A stretch of 64,000 nucleotides of DNA from Casuarina equisetifolia (taxonomy: Eukaryota > Streptophyta > Magnoliopsida > Fagales > Casuarinaceae): contig CM052358.1 in the NCBI GenBank assembly GCA_028551475.1, positions 16,537,938 through 16,601,937 of the forward strand, in the 5' to 3' direction. The notes beneath the pieces are model-generated. The model worked only from the letters and a program-made list of their open reading frames with translations. It was not told the origin of the DNA and did not search any database. A program made the translations under genes and the position numbers. Numbering within the stretch: the stretch's first letter is position 1; each line of letters begins with the position of its first letter. Shown piece after piece: positions 1 through 11,384 of the stretch.

Positions 1-2299
1 AACACTAGCTCAAATGAGCTTTTTATGAGTATTATCTCCTCTGCTTCGGCTCTGAAACATTTAGAATCCCTATGCTTGTGAATCAAATATCATTCTTTTC
101 AAAGAGCGCAATAATGCTAAACTCCGATGCAACATACCATCCAAATTGTATGGCTTAAGTTCCATTTATCCAGTCATTCATACAGAAAAGAAATTTCTAT
201 ATCAATAAAGGATATGCTACCATGATCCTTCTTTCTTTTTAGAAGGGGACTCAATGTTGGAAATAATGTAGATGCAACCCTCCGGCTATCATCCTGTTAA
301 ACCAAAATCAAACGTCTATATTGAGTGAAAGAAATCAGATAATGTCATACCTGATGTAAAGGTAACATCACCAAACATTTCAAAACAAAAGAAAATGCGA
401 GCATAAAGTAAGTGGAAGTTATATCTGAAGCATATAAAAATAGATTCTGACGATTCAAGATGCCTGGACTAAGTTACACAATGATATATAAACCAACCCC
501 ATTTCAGGAAATTGCACCCGATAACGATGAAGCTAGAGTTATAGCTAGGACCAAACCAACCTTTGAAGAGCTCCTTCCCGAGAGTTCCAACGCTTTTTTC
601 CAAACCATTGATGGAACTGGCACAACAGAAAATCCGGACGCAATTAACATCCCGATCCATAGTCCATACTCAAATCCCCCACTCCACCATCCCTTCATTC
701 ACAAAAGGAACAATGTAAGCTTGAAGTATGAAATTTGGTATTACATGCAAAAATTAAATACTGGCAAAGGTAAAGAGATGACTTTTAAAGAATCTGAGGT
801 TCTAGAGAACTTTAATCAACCAGGATCAGTTCAATAACTTGCAACACCACTATGCAGGAAAAGGAAAAAAAAAATTCTTTGAAATAGATAAGTACTAGTT
901 CCTTGAATATTAATTTCTTGTATAGGCACTTACTAGTTTCTTGAAGATAAAATGGAGGCTTGTAGGATTGCCTATTTGTAATATTAAGCTACTTATAGGA
1001 AAGATTGTACACATCTGAATATACTTTGATATAATACATAAGACCAAAAGTGAAATTGGATTTCTCCAGTTTCATAACTTTAAAGTTTTTTATTAACTAC
1101 CTCCGAAATTTCTAAATAATCTCAACCTCTATAGTCTTTGCATCCATAGATATTCATATTATTAAGACAAATATTTCCATTTTCAGAAGGAAGATGTCAA
1201 TGCTATAGCAATAATGGAATATAGTCAGGAATTGAATCCTTTAGACAGCTAAGGCATGTAGAGAGAAGCCCAGTCACTTATGGAGCAGTGGGTGGAATAG
1301 ATTGGTGACCAGAAGGCAGTTTGAATAACCATGTCTGTGACACTCTTCTCTTCTAAGCACCAGGGTAAGTCTACACAGTTAAATTCTAAATGGTACTTTT
1401 CTGAGCGTAATACTAAAAGGTACCAAGAAGGGATGACAGGTAAGTGTGGAGTTAACATCCTTAAATTAGGTTCCACTAGTAAAGTAATGAGTTAAATCAA
1501 AGGTGGAACTTTCTCTCTTCCTTTTCACTGCCTTTCCCCGTGAGTGTGATAGAATTAGCTTGTTTCTCTGGGTCAAAGGATCGGCACAGTTCTAGAGCAA
1601 TGTTATTTGAAACGACAGTAAAGAAACACCACACATGAAATTGCAAGACTTTCAAGAACAAACAACAGCAGAAACAATGACCAGGTGCAATTGGTTAAAA
1701 GCATATGGCAGTACCAGTTTCTTTTTTTTTCTTTTTTTTTCTTTTTTTTTTTTCCCTTAAAAAAAAAAATCTCCATTGGAAGGGGACAAAAGAGAAACCT
1801 GTTTTCCATCCTGTGGATAAGGGGTTGATTGCTCTATATATGCAGTAGTTCCTGACAGTTGAACAGTTAGTTGGTTAGAAGACACCAAAGCTTTTATAGC
1901 AAATAGTATCAATATAAATGCGACTTTATAAGGATTGCTAAAACAACTAAGAAATGAAAACTAGGTAGTTCACATCATTGGTGGATCCTAGCATTGTTAT
2001 AGTTGGTATGGACACTGGATATGACAAAAACAAGTCTAGTAATGCCCTTCAGAATGAAGGAGTAAAGAGTAGCAGATAGACCAAACTGGATAACGGAAAG
2101 ATATCACACTCTAGCCCTTGTCCTTACATCAAATCTTATTCGACTCACACATGGTATATTTTTTGAAACCAGCCCTGCAAGATTCATTTACCTCAACTAA
2201 ACATCAATGCTTCCTGAGCAATTTAGGAAGAATGTACTCTTTTGGGCCAGCTGGCTTACAGTAAGTTAACCCAGAGGAAGAGCGAAGGGGAAAGGGGGA

Positions 2300-2320
2300 G
2301 GGGGGGGGGGGGGGGGGGGG
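2300..2320 (+). repeat. Poly-G run
   Basis: Twenty-one consecutive G inside the intron between MOC1 exons 2 and 3 of copy A, flanked by further short G runs (GGGG before, GGGGGG after). The stretch is absent from copy B. Runs like this can form quadruplexes and are prone to length errors in sequencing, so the exact length is uncertain. Confidence 0.9.
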
Positions 2321-3537
2321 TTAAAGTGTTTTTGGGGGGTACAAAAGAGGAAAGCAGTGTAAACTATTGACATTTTAATGCTAGTCTGTATTCAGTACTA
2401 AACTTGAGGAATAAAGAGCTATCAAAGTTTCTGCTTCTTTAGGCTATACACAAAGAGAGGGACAGTGACAAAGAGACACACAGAGAGAGAGAGAGAGTAA
2501 AGCGAAAGGAAGAAAGAAAATAAGGAAATATTGATACCAACAGGGGCATCAAGGCTGCGAAGCAACTGAACAATAGACTTGGCATCTAAGCGTCGTCAAA
2601 CTTTTTTCCCAATCAGTACTTGCAAGTGTGGAGAGTCAAATACCTGTAGCATTACACCTGTGATAATTTTAATAAATCTTATTAATCCTAAACAAAATGT
2701 TATATATTCAAGTCTGAGAAAATTTCGGTCCACTTCGCTAACAAGCAGTGTTATGGAAAAAGAACCAAAAAGAATAAAACACCAAAAGATAATGGGTAAA
2801 ATCTCCTCTCATGCAAAAGTACAACTGTTACTTGTAGAACATGACACTAGAGACAAAGAAAATAGAGCCGTAAAAGTCATGGAAAGTTAGAACAGGGTTT
2901 TTATTCTCTCTTTCAGTATTTAAGACATCCTCGTTAATGGCGTGAGGTCATTGACCCGGATGCTAGTAGATGTTCCTTTCTGTCTCAGCAAGTAATAAAG
3001 TTTCATGGCAGAAAAATAGACTAATCCAAATACGCTGGAGCAAAACAGTAAAACTGGAAGCAGTTGCACAAAAAACAGTTACAAAAAATTTGTCCAAAGA
3101 AACTCATCCAATCATATAATGATTTAATGAATACAGAGTTAAAGCAAATTCTGATCAATTAAAAGCCTAATTATTGCACTCTTGCCACATAGTTCATGTG
3201 ATGAAAGCCGGCATTTTACACCAAAGTCCTGGAGCTACCGTTGCCACCAACCTCCCTTTCAACTTGCAAGCATCTCTATATCACCCAATTTATTTAAGGG
3301 ATAGTACTACTGAACTTTTTGCCCTTTATGAAATGTACTTAAGAAAAAAATAATAATAATAATAAGTCTCCACGCACAGCTTGAAGTGATGCTCAAAAAT
3401 CTGTAATTCCAATATAGGAAAAGAAAGGAAAAAGAAACCTACAGTGATTTAGCCTACAAGTTTCTACTTCTGTGGTTGCAAGATTTTTCTGTTTATTCAA
3501 AGTAAACACATAAAATGCCAAGAGCTGGCTCCCTACA

Positions 3538-4236
3538 TGATGCGGGAGTAATTATGCTAGTCCATGCTAATGGCCCAACCCATAAGATTCCTACTATCTG
3601 GACTTTCCATTCCTATCAGGATTCCTACTACTTGGAGTTTCCATTCCTATCAAGATTCCTACTATTTGAAGTTTCCATTCCTATTAGGATTCTAACTATC
3701 TAGAGTTTTCATTCCTATCAGGATTCCTACTACTTGGAGTTTTCATTCTTGTCAGGATTCCTATTATCTCGCATTTCCATTCCTATTAGGATTCCTATTG
3801 TTTTAAGGTCCCTAATTTGTTGGGATCTTATGCCTTATTTGTTTAAAATCTTAATTTGGTTAGTTTTTATTTTCCTTGATCCTACCAGACTTAGGTTTTG
3901 AGTATTTCTAATTGTTCTAGTATTAGGTTTAGATGTCTATTTAAAGACTGCTATTTCAATTGTAAGCGAAACATTATAAGAACTTTTGAGATTGGAAAAG
4001 TCATTGAATTTTGTTTTCTTTAAACTTTGCCTTTAAATTTTGTGCTCTAACTTTCCTACCTTTTACATTCTAGTTATTTTAATTCATGCACTTAAATTAC
4101 TGTCTTTACGTTTCAATACTTTATTTTCAATCTTTACCTTTTCAGCCCTTTATATTTTTGAATTTTCCTATTATTATTTCGCTCCAATCTCTCAAAAATC
4201 CAAAGCTCACTCAATTGCCCATCATGAAACGCATCA
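3538..4236 (+). mobile_element. Solo LTR, TGATGC family, member 1
   Basis: A 699-bp insertion in copy A that is missing from copy B (empty site near 16400). It starts TGATGCGGG and ends AACGCATCA, so the tips are inverted repeats with the usual TG...CA ends. Flanks are CTACA on the left and CTACC on the right, a 5-bp target duplication with one change. No internal region, primer site or coding domain is present, so it is a solo LTR. A TATTTAAA box near 3939 that is shared with member 2 suggests plus-strand orientation. The first third consists of 34-bp tandem repeats. Confidence 0.85.
3586..3803 (+). repeat. 34-bp tandem repeat inside the solo LTR
   Basis: About six and a half copies of a degenerate 34-bp unit beginning GATTCCTACTATCTGGA and ending TTCCATTCCTATCAG. 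Units start at 3586, 3620, 3654 and so on. The array is in the upstream part of the LTR, before the TATTTAAA box, where repeated regulatory units often occur. Member 2 of the family has only a looser repetition here. Confidence 0.85.
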
Positions 4237-4576
4237 CTACCAGGCATGTAAACTTGTAGCTAGATTAAGCCAAGTAGTGATGGCTGTTCAATGCCATGTT
4301 ATTATTGTGTGACTGATTTTCAGCCCTTCAAAATGTCTAGAATTTCTTTCTCAAAATTCATTGCATTCCAAAATGCACTAAATTGTCCACAAGATGCAAA
4401 GTTATACCTACAAATGCAAAGATATGGTATAACAGGCCTCCATAAAGGCCTGAGAAAATAATAAATGGTAAGAAATCTTAGGTCTACCACAAAACCAGTC
4501 AAAAGACGCATTTCTCATCAAACTATCTTCAGCAAGCCATGAGTCATAGCCCAAATTCATGTTCTTGTAGCATATC

Positions 4577-5360
4577 TGATGCAGTAGTGACTATGTCAGT
4601 CCAATAGCCCAATCCATATGTTGTGTGTCATCAAATATATGTTTGAGCCATAACGTAATCCAGTGGGTCTAAGAAGGTCAAGGTTAAAAAAACAACCCCA
4701 GAATATTCTATAACATCTCTGCAGTCTTTAACATAGGGAGTTTCCTAAAAAATTGTTAAGTCTTAATTTCTTAGGTTTTTTTATTGTCTAAGAATATTTC
4801 CTTTTGTTTAGGTTTTCCTTAATTGTCTAGGCTCCTGATTTATCTAGGCTTCCATATTTGTCAAATCTATGATTTGTTTAAGATTCTCTTATTTGTCAGA
4901 ATCCAAATTTGTTAAGACTTTCTTAATTTTAGGAATTCTTAATTTGTCAAGATCCTTCTAGAACTAGGTTTTAAGGATTTTTGATTTACCAAGATCCTTC
5001 TAGAGTTAGGTTTAGCTGCTTATTTAAAGAGAGCATTGTTTCAGTTATAAGCATACTTGTTTTCCAGAGAATAGAATGAAAACCCCTAAGTTGTGATCAA
5101 CTTTTGCATCCTTTATCCAAGTCTTGCCCGGAATTGGTGGTGGAGCATCTCCTTGACTGGTGTCGTTGCCTTTACGTCTTGGAACTTATTGGCATCTATC
5201 TTTTGTTTTTTTGTTATTCATATTTTCGTTTTTCTCCCATCCTCCCACCCAAACATTCACTTTTCTCACATAAAACCCTAAAAACACAAAAAAAAAAAAA
5301 AAGATTTTTACATATCTTTTTATCCCGAGCTCACTCTAGCCCACCATTAGATTCGCATCA
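4577..5360 (+). mobile_element. Solo LTR, TGATGC family, member 2
   Basis: A 784-bp insertion in copy A, absent from copy B (empty site near 16742). Starts TGATGCAG, ends CGCATCA, and is flanked by a perfect 5-bp target duplication ATATC (4572-4576 and 5361-5365). It shares with member 1 the tips and a middle block around 4950-5050 containing TAGGTTTAG followed by TATTTAAAGA. No internal domain is present. Confidence 0.9.
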
Positions 5361-6483
5361 ATATCCCGGCATACCAAAATAACATGTTTGGTCTACCTAA
5401 ATTCTGTATTACAACACAAGCATGCGTTGTCATTAAGGACGTAATCAGTTTGACATCAACATTAAACATCATGCGTGATATACATACCTGCTCAGAGACG
5501 AAAGACAACATATGCCTTAAATTGTTTCGAAGAAAAATATTATTTAAGAATCTGAGAATTGAAGGCAACCTAGTTGTTTACCTGAGCAGAAGAATCGGAA
5601 TCGACGCTTTTCAAGAGTGCCAATGCGCCTTATTATCTGGGTCGATGCCCAATACCCAATCCGAAGCAGCGTTAATCCCATTGCCATTTAAAGGGTTGGA
5701 CTCGCGCGGAGAAGGGCAGGTGAGGGAATCCAGCCAGTCCTTCTTGAGCCGGCCATCTGTGAGCTTAACAACCTTGTCCTTAACACTCTTAGGTGAAAGA
5801 GCGATTTTTGGTTTCCTGCGAGAAAGAACCTGAGGTTGCTCTGAACCGAGTGGAACCAGAGAAGAGTTACAGAAGAAAGCTTTGAGTTTAAAGGAGGAGA
5901 AAGGTGGTTTGAGCTGAAGGAGAGAGAGTGCATAAGATAGGCTGGCATTGCTTCCTGGTGTGCTCTGATTTGGAGGGCTTCCATTCCATCAAAAACCCAC
6001 AAAACCCACAGCGAGAGAAAGAGGGGTAAGGAGTTCACGGCATTCTCGAGTTGGGGGATTATCATATTAACATGCAAGCAATACCTTTGAATTCTGTTTA
6101 TCTGTGCAAATCATTCAACTAGCTTCTTCAGAAATGAAAATAGGCCACAAAAAAGATTTTTAAAAAAAAGTTATCAAAAAAGTATTTCAAATTTTCCATT
6201 TCTCTAAATTTGATCGAAGGATCACCAAGAGACACAAATTTTAAAGAAAAGTATTGTATATGTTATTGTTTGAGAAAATTATTCTAATGAGAACAAAAGA
6301 AGGTTTAAAAGGAAAAAAAAAAGTAAAGGTTTATTAAGGAAATTAGTGAAAAAGGAGCCTATAATTAAGAGAGAATTTCTTATCATTAAGTCAACACATG
6401 ATAGGTGTGTGAGTGAGTGTGTAAAAGAAAAAAAAATTATTGAAAATAAATGACAAAAAAGGAGAAATTGATAATTCTTGTAT

Positions 6484-7412
6484 AAGAATAATATTAAATC
6501 AAAATTAAAAAAGACAAGAATTGATGCATTGAATTGATTATTTTTTCTGTCCATTTTCGGTAATTCTAATTCTTGTAAGCTTGTGCTTGTGTTTGGAACC
6601 TTATACTTGTCTTCTTCTTTTTTCCCTTACTTTTTCCTCTCCTTTGCATTTTAGTTCTAATTAAAATATTCTAATTCTATTCACCAACAATAGAGGAGGG
6701 GCAAAAAGAAAAGAATAACCTTGTCAATGGTTGGGTTAGTTTATGACATGCTAACATTTAAGTAAATCATTTGGCATCCAATTAGAATGAGTTTTCTATA
6801 TTTTCTTGGTGCAAAAGCTTGCTCAATAGTCTAGTAATGCTTTGATAATCACCTATGCAATCATTTGATGAAATTGTTTGTTTACCGCTTTTCTACACTT
6901 CTAATTGATTTGAGTATATTTTGAAACCAATCAATATTTCAAAGAGGACTTGGGTCGATTAATATTAGAATAATATTAAATCAAAGTTGAAAAAAGACAA
7001 AAATTGATACATTGAATCAATTAGGATTGATTATTTCAAAGAAGATTTGGGTTGATTATTTTTTTTGTCCATGGTAATTCTAATTCTTCTAGGCTTGTGC
7101 TTGTGTTGGGACCTTATACTTGTCTTTTTTTTTTTCTTCTCTCCTTTGCATTTTAGTTCTAGTTAAGATATTCTAATTCTATTCACCAGCAATAGAGATG
7201 GGGGGAAGAAAAGGAAAAAATAATCTTGTTAATGTTTGGGTAAGTTCATGACATGCTAACATTTAATGAGCTTTTTACATTTTCTTGGTGCAGAAGTTGC
7301 TCAATAGTTTATTAATGCTTTGATAATTACCCATGGAGCCATTTGATGAAATTGTTTGATTATCCATTTGTTGCACTTCTAATTGACTTGAGTATATTTT
7401 GAAATCAATCAA
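6484..7412. repeat. Local tandem duplication, about 480-bp unit
   Basis: Two adjacent versions of one AT-rich block (about 6484-6958 and 6970-7412). Both begin AATATTAAATCAAA and contain AATTCTAATTCTT, GCTTGTGCTTGTGTT and ACCTTATACTTGTC. Copy B of the segmental duplication has a single version at about 17765-18250. No coding potential was seen. Confidence 0.75.
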
Positions 7413-7676
7413 TATTTCTTAGTTTAAGCTACGAAGCAAAATTTGATGGGATTTTGGATTATCCAAAAAAAATAAAAAGACATTATTTGATTAATGAGTG
7501 AGATTTGATTCAATTTTATGGGTTCAATATCTTTAATACATCCTGCAAGCTTGCACCCCATCAATAGCATTAATGAAGAGGTCAGCTAGCTAATCAACCA
7601 TAAATGCACAAAATCAAGGCTGTCGAGCCATTCCAAATGGAGCCAACGGTGTAATGTCACGAGCTCTCGAGGATTA

Positions 7677-8650
7677 GTTTAAACACAATCCTGCTCCGTG
7701 ACCCAAAACCAGCTCAGTTGCAAAATCTTTGGCAAATCAAGCCTTCTGATATGGAACGTGGGAGCCACGTAGACAATCAAGCAAGCTAGCAAAAGAGGAT
7801 ATCTCGGAGGGGTGGGCATTGTAAGGAAGGGACGTGAATGGCAAGAAAATAAAAGGATTTGATGGCATCTTGGTAATAATTTGAATTTGAATTTGAATAC
7901 AATGAGCTTAGGATATCTTCTAAAGTTAGCTTCCCTATTTTAGGACAATTATTTAAAGGTGATTGGGATTTCTTTATTTAAAAGTAATTTGAATAAATTG
8001 TAGTATTTAATATTTTCTAATTTTTCAGATTTAATTATGTAATAGAAGAACTTTCCTTTAGGAGAGAAAAGAAGTATGGGTAGAAATAAAAGTAAGGATA
8101 ATCAGAAAATGCAGAGAAGATATTATATTTGTTTTCTAATTTTGTAAGTTTTTTGCAATTTAACATAAATATTCTCTTAAAGTTCTTGTTTCGATTTTGC
8201 ATAGCGATCATAAGTCATCCACAGGCAAAAACAGGCGAACTTGGGACAACTTTCCAGCAGTCGGACCTTCCTTGTTTTTGATTCTCCTTGTTGTTTTGGA
8301 AGGCCAAACCAATACAATAATACACCAAACTGCTCGTGTTTGGCGCTGCGACACGCTGAGAAGGAAGAGAATGGTAAGCATAGAGAACAGTGAATGGTAT
8401 AAATTACTGATATTCAAACCCAGAAAGACAAAAATCTGGTCATGAATGAATGACAAGTAACCAAGATTAAGGATCATTTTTTAAGTACCTGAAAAGACGT
8501 GCAATCATGCAGTTATCAGTATACAAACAACTGTTGACCATACGAGTGTGCCTTGTGTATAGAAAGAGACATGAACGTCAGCTTATATCTTTAGGCCATA
8601 TTCACTTTGATCTTTGACGATTACGTTGGAAGATGGGGACTAGGTTTTCA
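7677..8650. other. Intergenic spacer upstream of the DUF1645 gene
   Basis: AT-rich with scattered purine runs and short open frames that match nothing I recognise. It holds the proximal promoter of the gene at 8756; beyond the TATA-like box near 8651 I see no feature I can support. Confidence 0.6.
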
Positions 8651-8657
8651 TATAAAT
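8651..8657 (+). promoter_or_regulatory. TATA-like box of the DUF1645 gene
   Basis: TATAAAT 99 bases upstream of the chosen ATG at 8756, a normal distance for a plant core promoter with a leader of about 70 bases. Position and motif are the only support. Confidence 0.5.
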
Positions 8658-8755
8658 GACAAGGTTTACTTCAATTCCGGAGCAAAAAGCTCTGCACTTA
8701 ATCCCTTTTGCAAGCTACCCATTACGAACAGGTTTCCTTTTCCTTCTGTTCATCA

Positions 8756-9862
8756 ATGGAAAACCCAAATGAGTTTTCATATGTGAGTGCACCCACCAGT
8801 CCGAGCAGATTCAATATAGAGAACACCATGTACTTCTACAGCGTCCCAAAAAGTCCTCTCGGCGGCGGTAGTGCTTCACCTGGATGTGAAACCGAGCCTC
8901 CATCACCGAGAATATATGAAGATGCCAATTCCACTTTAGATGAGTTTGAATTTGAAACCAGTCGGCGTTTCAGTGTCAAAGATATCCTGTTTGAAACAAC
9001 GCAGAATTATGAAGACCCAGTTGATCATCAACAGCTGCAACAAGTGCGGCGGGGTGATTCTCTTCCTTCTCCGATGGCATTTGCCGATGAGCTTTTCTGT
9101 GATGGCAAAGTCGTCCCACTCATGTCTCCTCTCAAACTTCCACCGCGTCTTCAGAATGTCAACAACAGGAGTTGCAACCAGAGTCCCACCGCGTCTTCCC
9201 CTTGGTCCCCGAGTTCGGTTCTCAGGCGCCCGTTTTATCGCCAGAGCTTGCGGAACGATGGTTTTGATCCCTTCATGGTGGCTTTGGAGAATGTTAGGGA
9301 GGACAAGAGAGACAATCGAAGACGGTCTCGGTCGCTTTCACCGTTTCGTTTCACCGGACCAGAGGGGTCCGACGGAGCAGTAGGCTCGAACCAGGAGGAA
9401 GAAAAACTACCAGAGTCGAACTCAGCTAAGCTGACGAAATCCAATAGCGTGGGTCTGGGTCAAATAAGCCCAAGGATAGAGAAGTTGGCGAAGCCTAGAG
9501 GATTGTCATTTGCAAGACAAGTGAGACTTGTGAAATTAGACCATGAGAGTTCGACATCCATGGAAGCCGCAGAGGATGCTGGAGAAAGTGGAAAGGCTTG
9601 TATAAGGGAAAGTAACAGTCAGAAACTAAAGAAATTTCTTCTCAGAAGTGCATCGATGAGGGAAATAAGGAAAAGAGACAAACTAGGGGGTCAAAATGCA
9701 GCATCTTGGACAGCTTTTCTGAGGAAATTTAGCTTTAAGTCTGCGACATCAGCCCAATACAACAGTGACAAAAGGGTGGCAAAAGTAGCCAAGATGACGC
9801 TGATGGAATACAGGCCGAGGCTTCTTCTGTGCTTGGGTTATGGGGCAAGCCCTAGGAAGTGA
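8756..9862 (+). CDS. DUF1645-family protein, intact single-exon gene
   Basis: Open frame of 368 codons with no intron. The start is the first ATG after the TATA-like box; the 16 upstream in-frame codons have no ATG. Visible blocks: N-terminal SYVSAPTSPSR (residues 8-18), a Ser/Pro-rich stretch, DEFEFETSRRFSVKDILF (about 62-79), SLPSPMAFADELFCDGKV (about 102-119) followed by PLKLPPRL, an Arg/Ser-rich middle (RRRSRSLSPFRF), and a basic block LKKFLLRSASMREIRKRDK (291-309). The FEFE...ADELF.DG...PPRL order is the hallmark of plant DUF1645 (PF07816) proteins. Members have no known enzymatic activity; some are linked to stress response and, in rice, to grain size. No signal peptide or membrane segment is seen; the Arg/Lys-rich tracts would fit a nuclear location, which is inference. 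It lies between the two MOC1-like pseudogenes and looks fully functional. Confidence 0.85.
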   Translation: MENPNEFSYVSAPTSPSRFNIENTMYFYSVPKSPLGGGSASPGCETEPPSPRIYEDANSTLDEFEFETSRRFSVKDILFETTQNYEDPVDHQQLQQVRRGDSLPSPMAFADELFCDGKVVPLMSPLKLPPRLQNVNNRSCNQSPTASSPWSPSSVLRRPFYRQSLRNDGFDPFMVALENVREDKRDNRRRSRSLSPFRFTGPEGSDGAVGSNQEEEKLPESNSAKLTKSNSVGLGQISPRIEKLAKPRGLSFARQVRLVKLDHESSTSMEAAEDAGESGKACIRESNSQKLKKFLLRSASMREIRKRDKLGGQNAASWTAFLRKFSFKSATSAQYNSDKRVAKVAKMTLMEYRPRLLLCLGYGASPRK

Positions 9863-10978
9863 ATGGGCCATGAACCCATGAGGGCGCTTCAGAGTTATTA
9901 CTGATGTTATTATGCACGATTGTCCTATCATTCTTATGAGTGCACTTGGGTCTCATTTGAGTGAGTTTTTATTGGAGATGTACAATTTTATGGTTGCGCT
10001 TGTGTTAATTAAGCAGTTGAATTTGAGTGTAGAAGCAGAACTGTCTGAAAGATTTATGTTCATTTACCCAAGGAGGAACACAAAGATACCTAACTTAAGA
10101 CCTGTCTTTTCCTCTATTAGCCCTCTATTAGCTCTTCTGTCTGTCAAGAAAGTGGATACCAAGTTCAGCAGCAGCAATCCTGGGCATCAAAAGCTTTGAT
10201 TTCTGGAGAGGTTACTGTCCATTCATTCTACACAAAATGAGAGAGAGAGAGAGAGATTAAAATCTACCATTCTCCTTGTGATTGTCAATACAATAGGTAA
10301 ACTCTACATGATCCAACATCTAGAAGGGAGATAGAAACTCATAATTTCAAATCTATCATTCTTCTGTTGTTGTCCCAACCCCAGAAAGTAAGGAATTACT
10401 GCAGATACAATATACCGTGGAGGTAAATATTGTACATCAATATGGCAAAGATGGGAGGTAATTTTCACGGATTGGCATTTCCTGACATATCCTGAAGTCT
10501 CCCACAGGGAAAAAAAAAATGTAAACATAAAAAGAGAACAAAGAGAGAATCTAGAATCTCCTCCACATCCATGCAAGTGAATAAGTTGATTTTCAACTTC
10601 TGAAATCCACTTCTACAAAGTGAATATTCAGTAATTCATTTCATACACAAATGAATGGGCCTTTGTGTTCAATGGGTGTGGATATAGTAATAACCCTTTC
10701 CATATTTAGGGTACTATTCCAGTACATCGGTTGGAAAAAGGTACTTCCATGTGGAAATCTCAACCTCATTCTTAAGCTTTCTGATTCCTCCGTAAAACCC
10801 ATCTGCCTTATTTCCCTCTTCCCTGTGGTATCTCCTGTTGACGGTTGCACACCTCCACTGTGAACCGGGGGTGTACTGATTGAACTCCAGCACCATAGTG
10901 TCTGTCATGCACAAATTGAAGGTTAGAAGTTGTGCCACCCAGTAAAACTTCAGGCATTCACTACTTTTTGCATAAAAG
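9863..10978. other. Spacer between the DUF1645 gene and the NAC pseudogene
   Basis: Contains the 3' flank of the DUF1645 gene, a (GA)n microsatellite near 10239-10255, and a minus-strand open frame at 10714-10938 that reads like protein but matches no family I know. Nothing else can be supported. Confidence 0.5.
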
Positions 10979-11384
10979 TTGTACCACCCTGGATTTGTAT
11001 TTGAGCCTACTAATGAAAAGGTAATTCTTTGTTATCTTAACAAGAAAGCTAATAAGAGACCACTCCCTACAGATGAAGTGATTGAGTATGACCTTTATGG
11101 TGATCATGAGATGTTAAGGAAAATGTTTGAAGAAGGAGCAAAGCGATGTCTCCATTTTTTCACTAAGTTGGAGAAGAAGGCGACCAAGGGATCAAGGATC
11201 AAAAGATGCATAGAATGGGGAACTTGGAGAACCCAAAATGATAAACCCATATGTTTTCAAGAGGAGGATGAGTACAAAATTGGTTCTAAATTAAGTTTCA
11301 AGTTCATGCCAAAGAACGGATTCAATGCTCATGGATGATGGATCATACATGAGTGTCGGTTAGATGGACTCTTGGAGGATGATA
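10979..11384 (+). pseudogene. NAC-domain transcription factor fragment 1
   Basis: Reads YHPGFVFEPTNEKVILCYLN (NAC subdomain A, normally PPGFRFHPTDEEL...YL), then PLPTDEVIEYDLYGDHE (subdomain B), then HFFTKLEKKATKGSRIKRCI (subdomain C, normally WYFF...KYPNGSR.NRAT), then WGTWRTQNDKPI, and finally a TGA at 11336-11338 directly before WIIHECRL (subdomain D, normally W.MHEYRL). There is no ATG: the frame opens at a TTG. GTAAGT follows directly after GATAA near 11384 and looks like an old splice donor. NAC proteins are plant transcription factors. This fragment covers most of the DNA-binding domain only and is not functional. A close relative lies at 48893-49170. Confidence 0.8.

Larger units (their letters stand above)
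221..5984 (-). pseudogene. MOC1: MOC1-like chloroplast Holliday-junction resolvase, copy A (pseudogene, last exon outside window)
   Basis: MOC1 is the plastid-targeted RNase H-fold resolvase that cuts Holliday junctions in chloroplast DNA and is needed for nucleoid segregation. Exons on the minus strand with matching splice sites: exon 1 5984-5582 (transit peptide region, then DWVLGIDPD with the first catalytic Asp); exon 2 2643-2538 (VFDSPHLQVLIGKKV, then RRLDAKSIVQLL); exon 3 1851-1799 (TTAYIEQSTPYPQDGKQ, catalytic Glu); exon 4 692-561 (WWSGGFEYGLWIGMLIASGF); exon 5 293-221 ([12 protein letters not shown], catalytic Asp pair). Exon phases agree throughout. Lesions: a frame change between the start ATG and the conserved part of exon 1, a second frameshift just after GIDPD, and a TGA where an Arg codon belongs after GKKV in exon 2. 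Two solo LTRs sit in the first intron. The terminal exon would lie left of base 1. The family call comes from remembered conserved motifs, not from a search. Confidence 0.85.
1..7676. repeat. Segmental duplication, copy A (truncated by window start)
   Basis: Direct repeat of 13573-18437. The match is already running at base 1, so the left border lies outside the window. It ends in a block shared almost exactly near 7560-7676 and 18326-18437 (containing the word GGAGCCAACGGTG). Copy A is about 2.8 kb longer. The extra length is two solo LTRs (3538-4236 and 4577-5360), a local tandem duplication (about 6484-7412), a block around 1855-2400 that includes a poly-G run, and small indels. The unit carries the MOC1-like pseudogene on the minus strand. 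Confidence 0.9.

Noticed and set aside
1-52. A reading of RAEA on the minus strand near base 40 as the last MOC1 exon of copy A
   Set aside because: Similarity stops after four residues. The genuine terminal exon motif (EALLTAAYGKGLKK) was found at 13095-13007 for copy B, so the copy A exon must lie outside the window.
3586-3803. CRISPR-like array of 34-bp repeats
   Set aside because: Units are head-to-tail without unique spacers and lie inside a plant LTR; it is a simple tandem repeat.
5093-5382. Short plus-strand open frames near 5100-5380
   Set aside because: They lie within the second solo LTR and have low-complexity, intron-like composition.
10714-10938. Minus-strand open frame of 74 codons containing MVLEFNQYTPGSQWRC
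   Set aside because: It reads like protein but matches no family I know, has no splice or promoter context, and could be chance. Not annotated as a gene.
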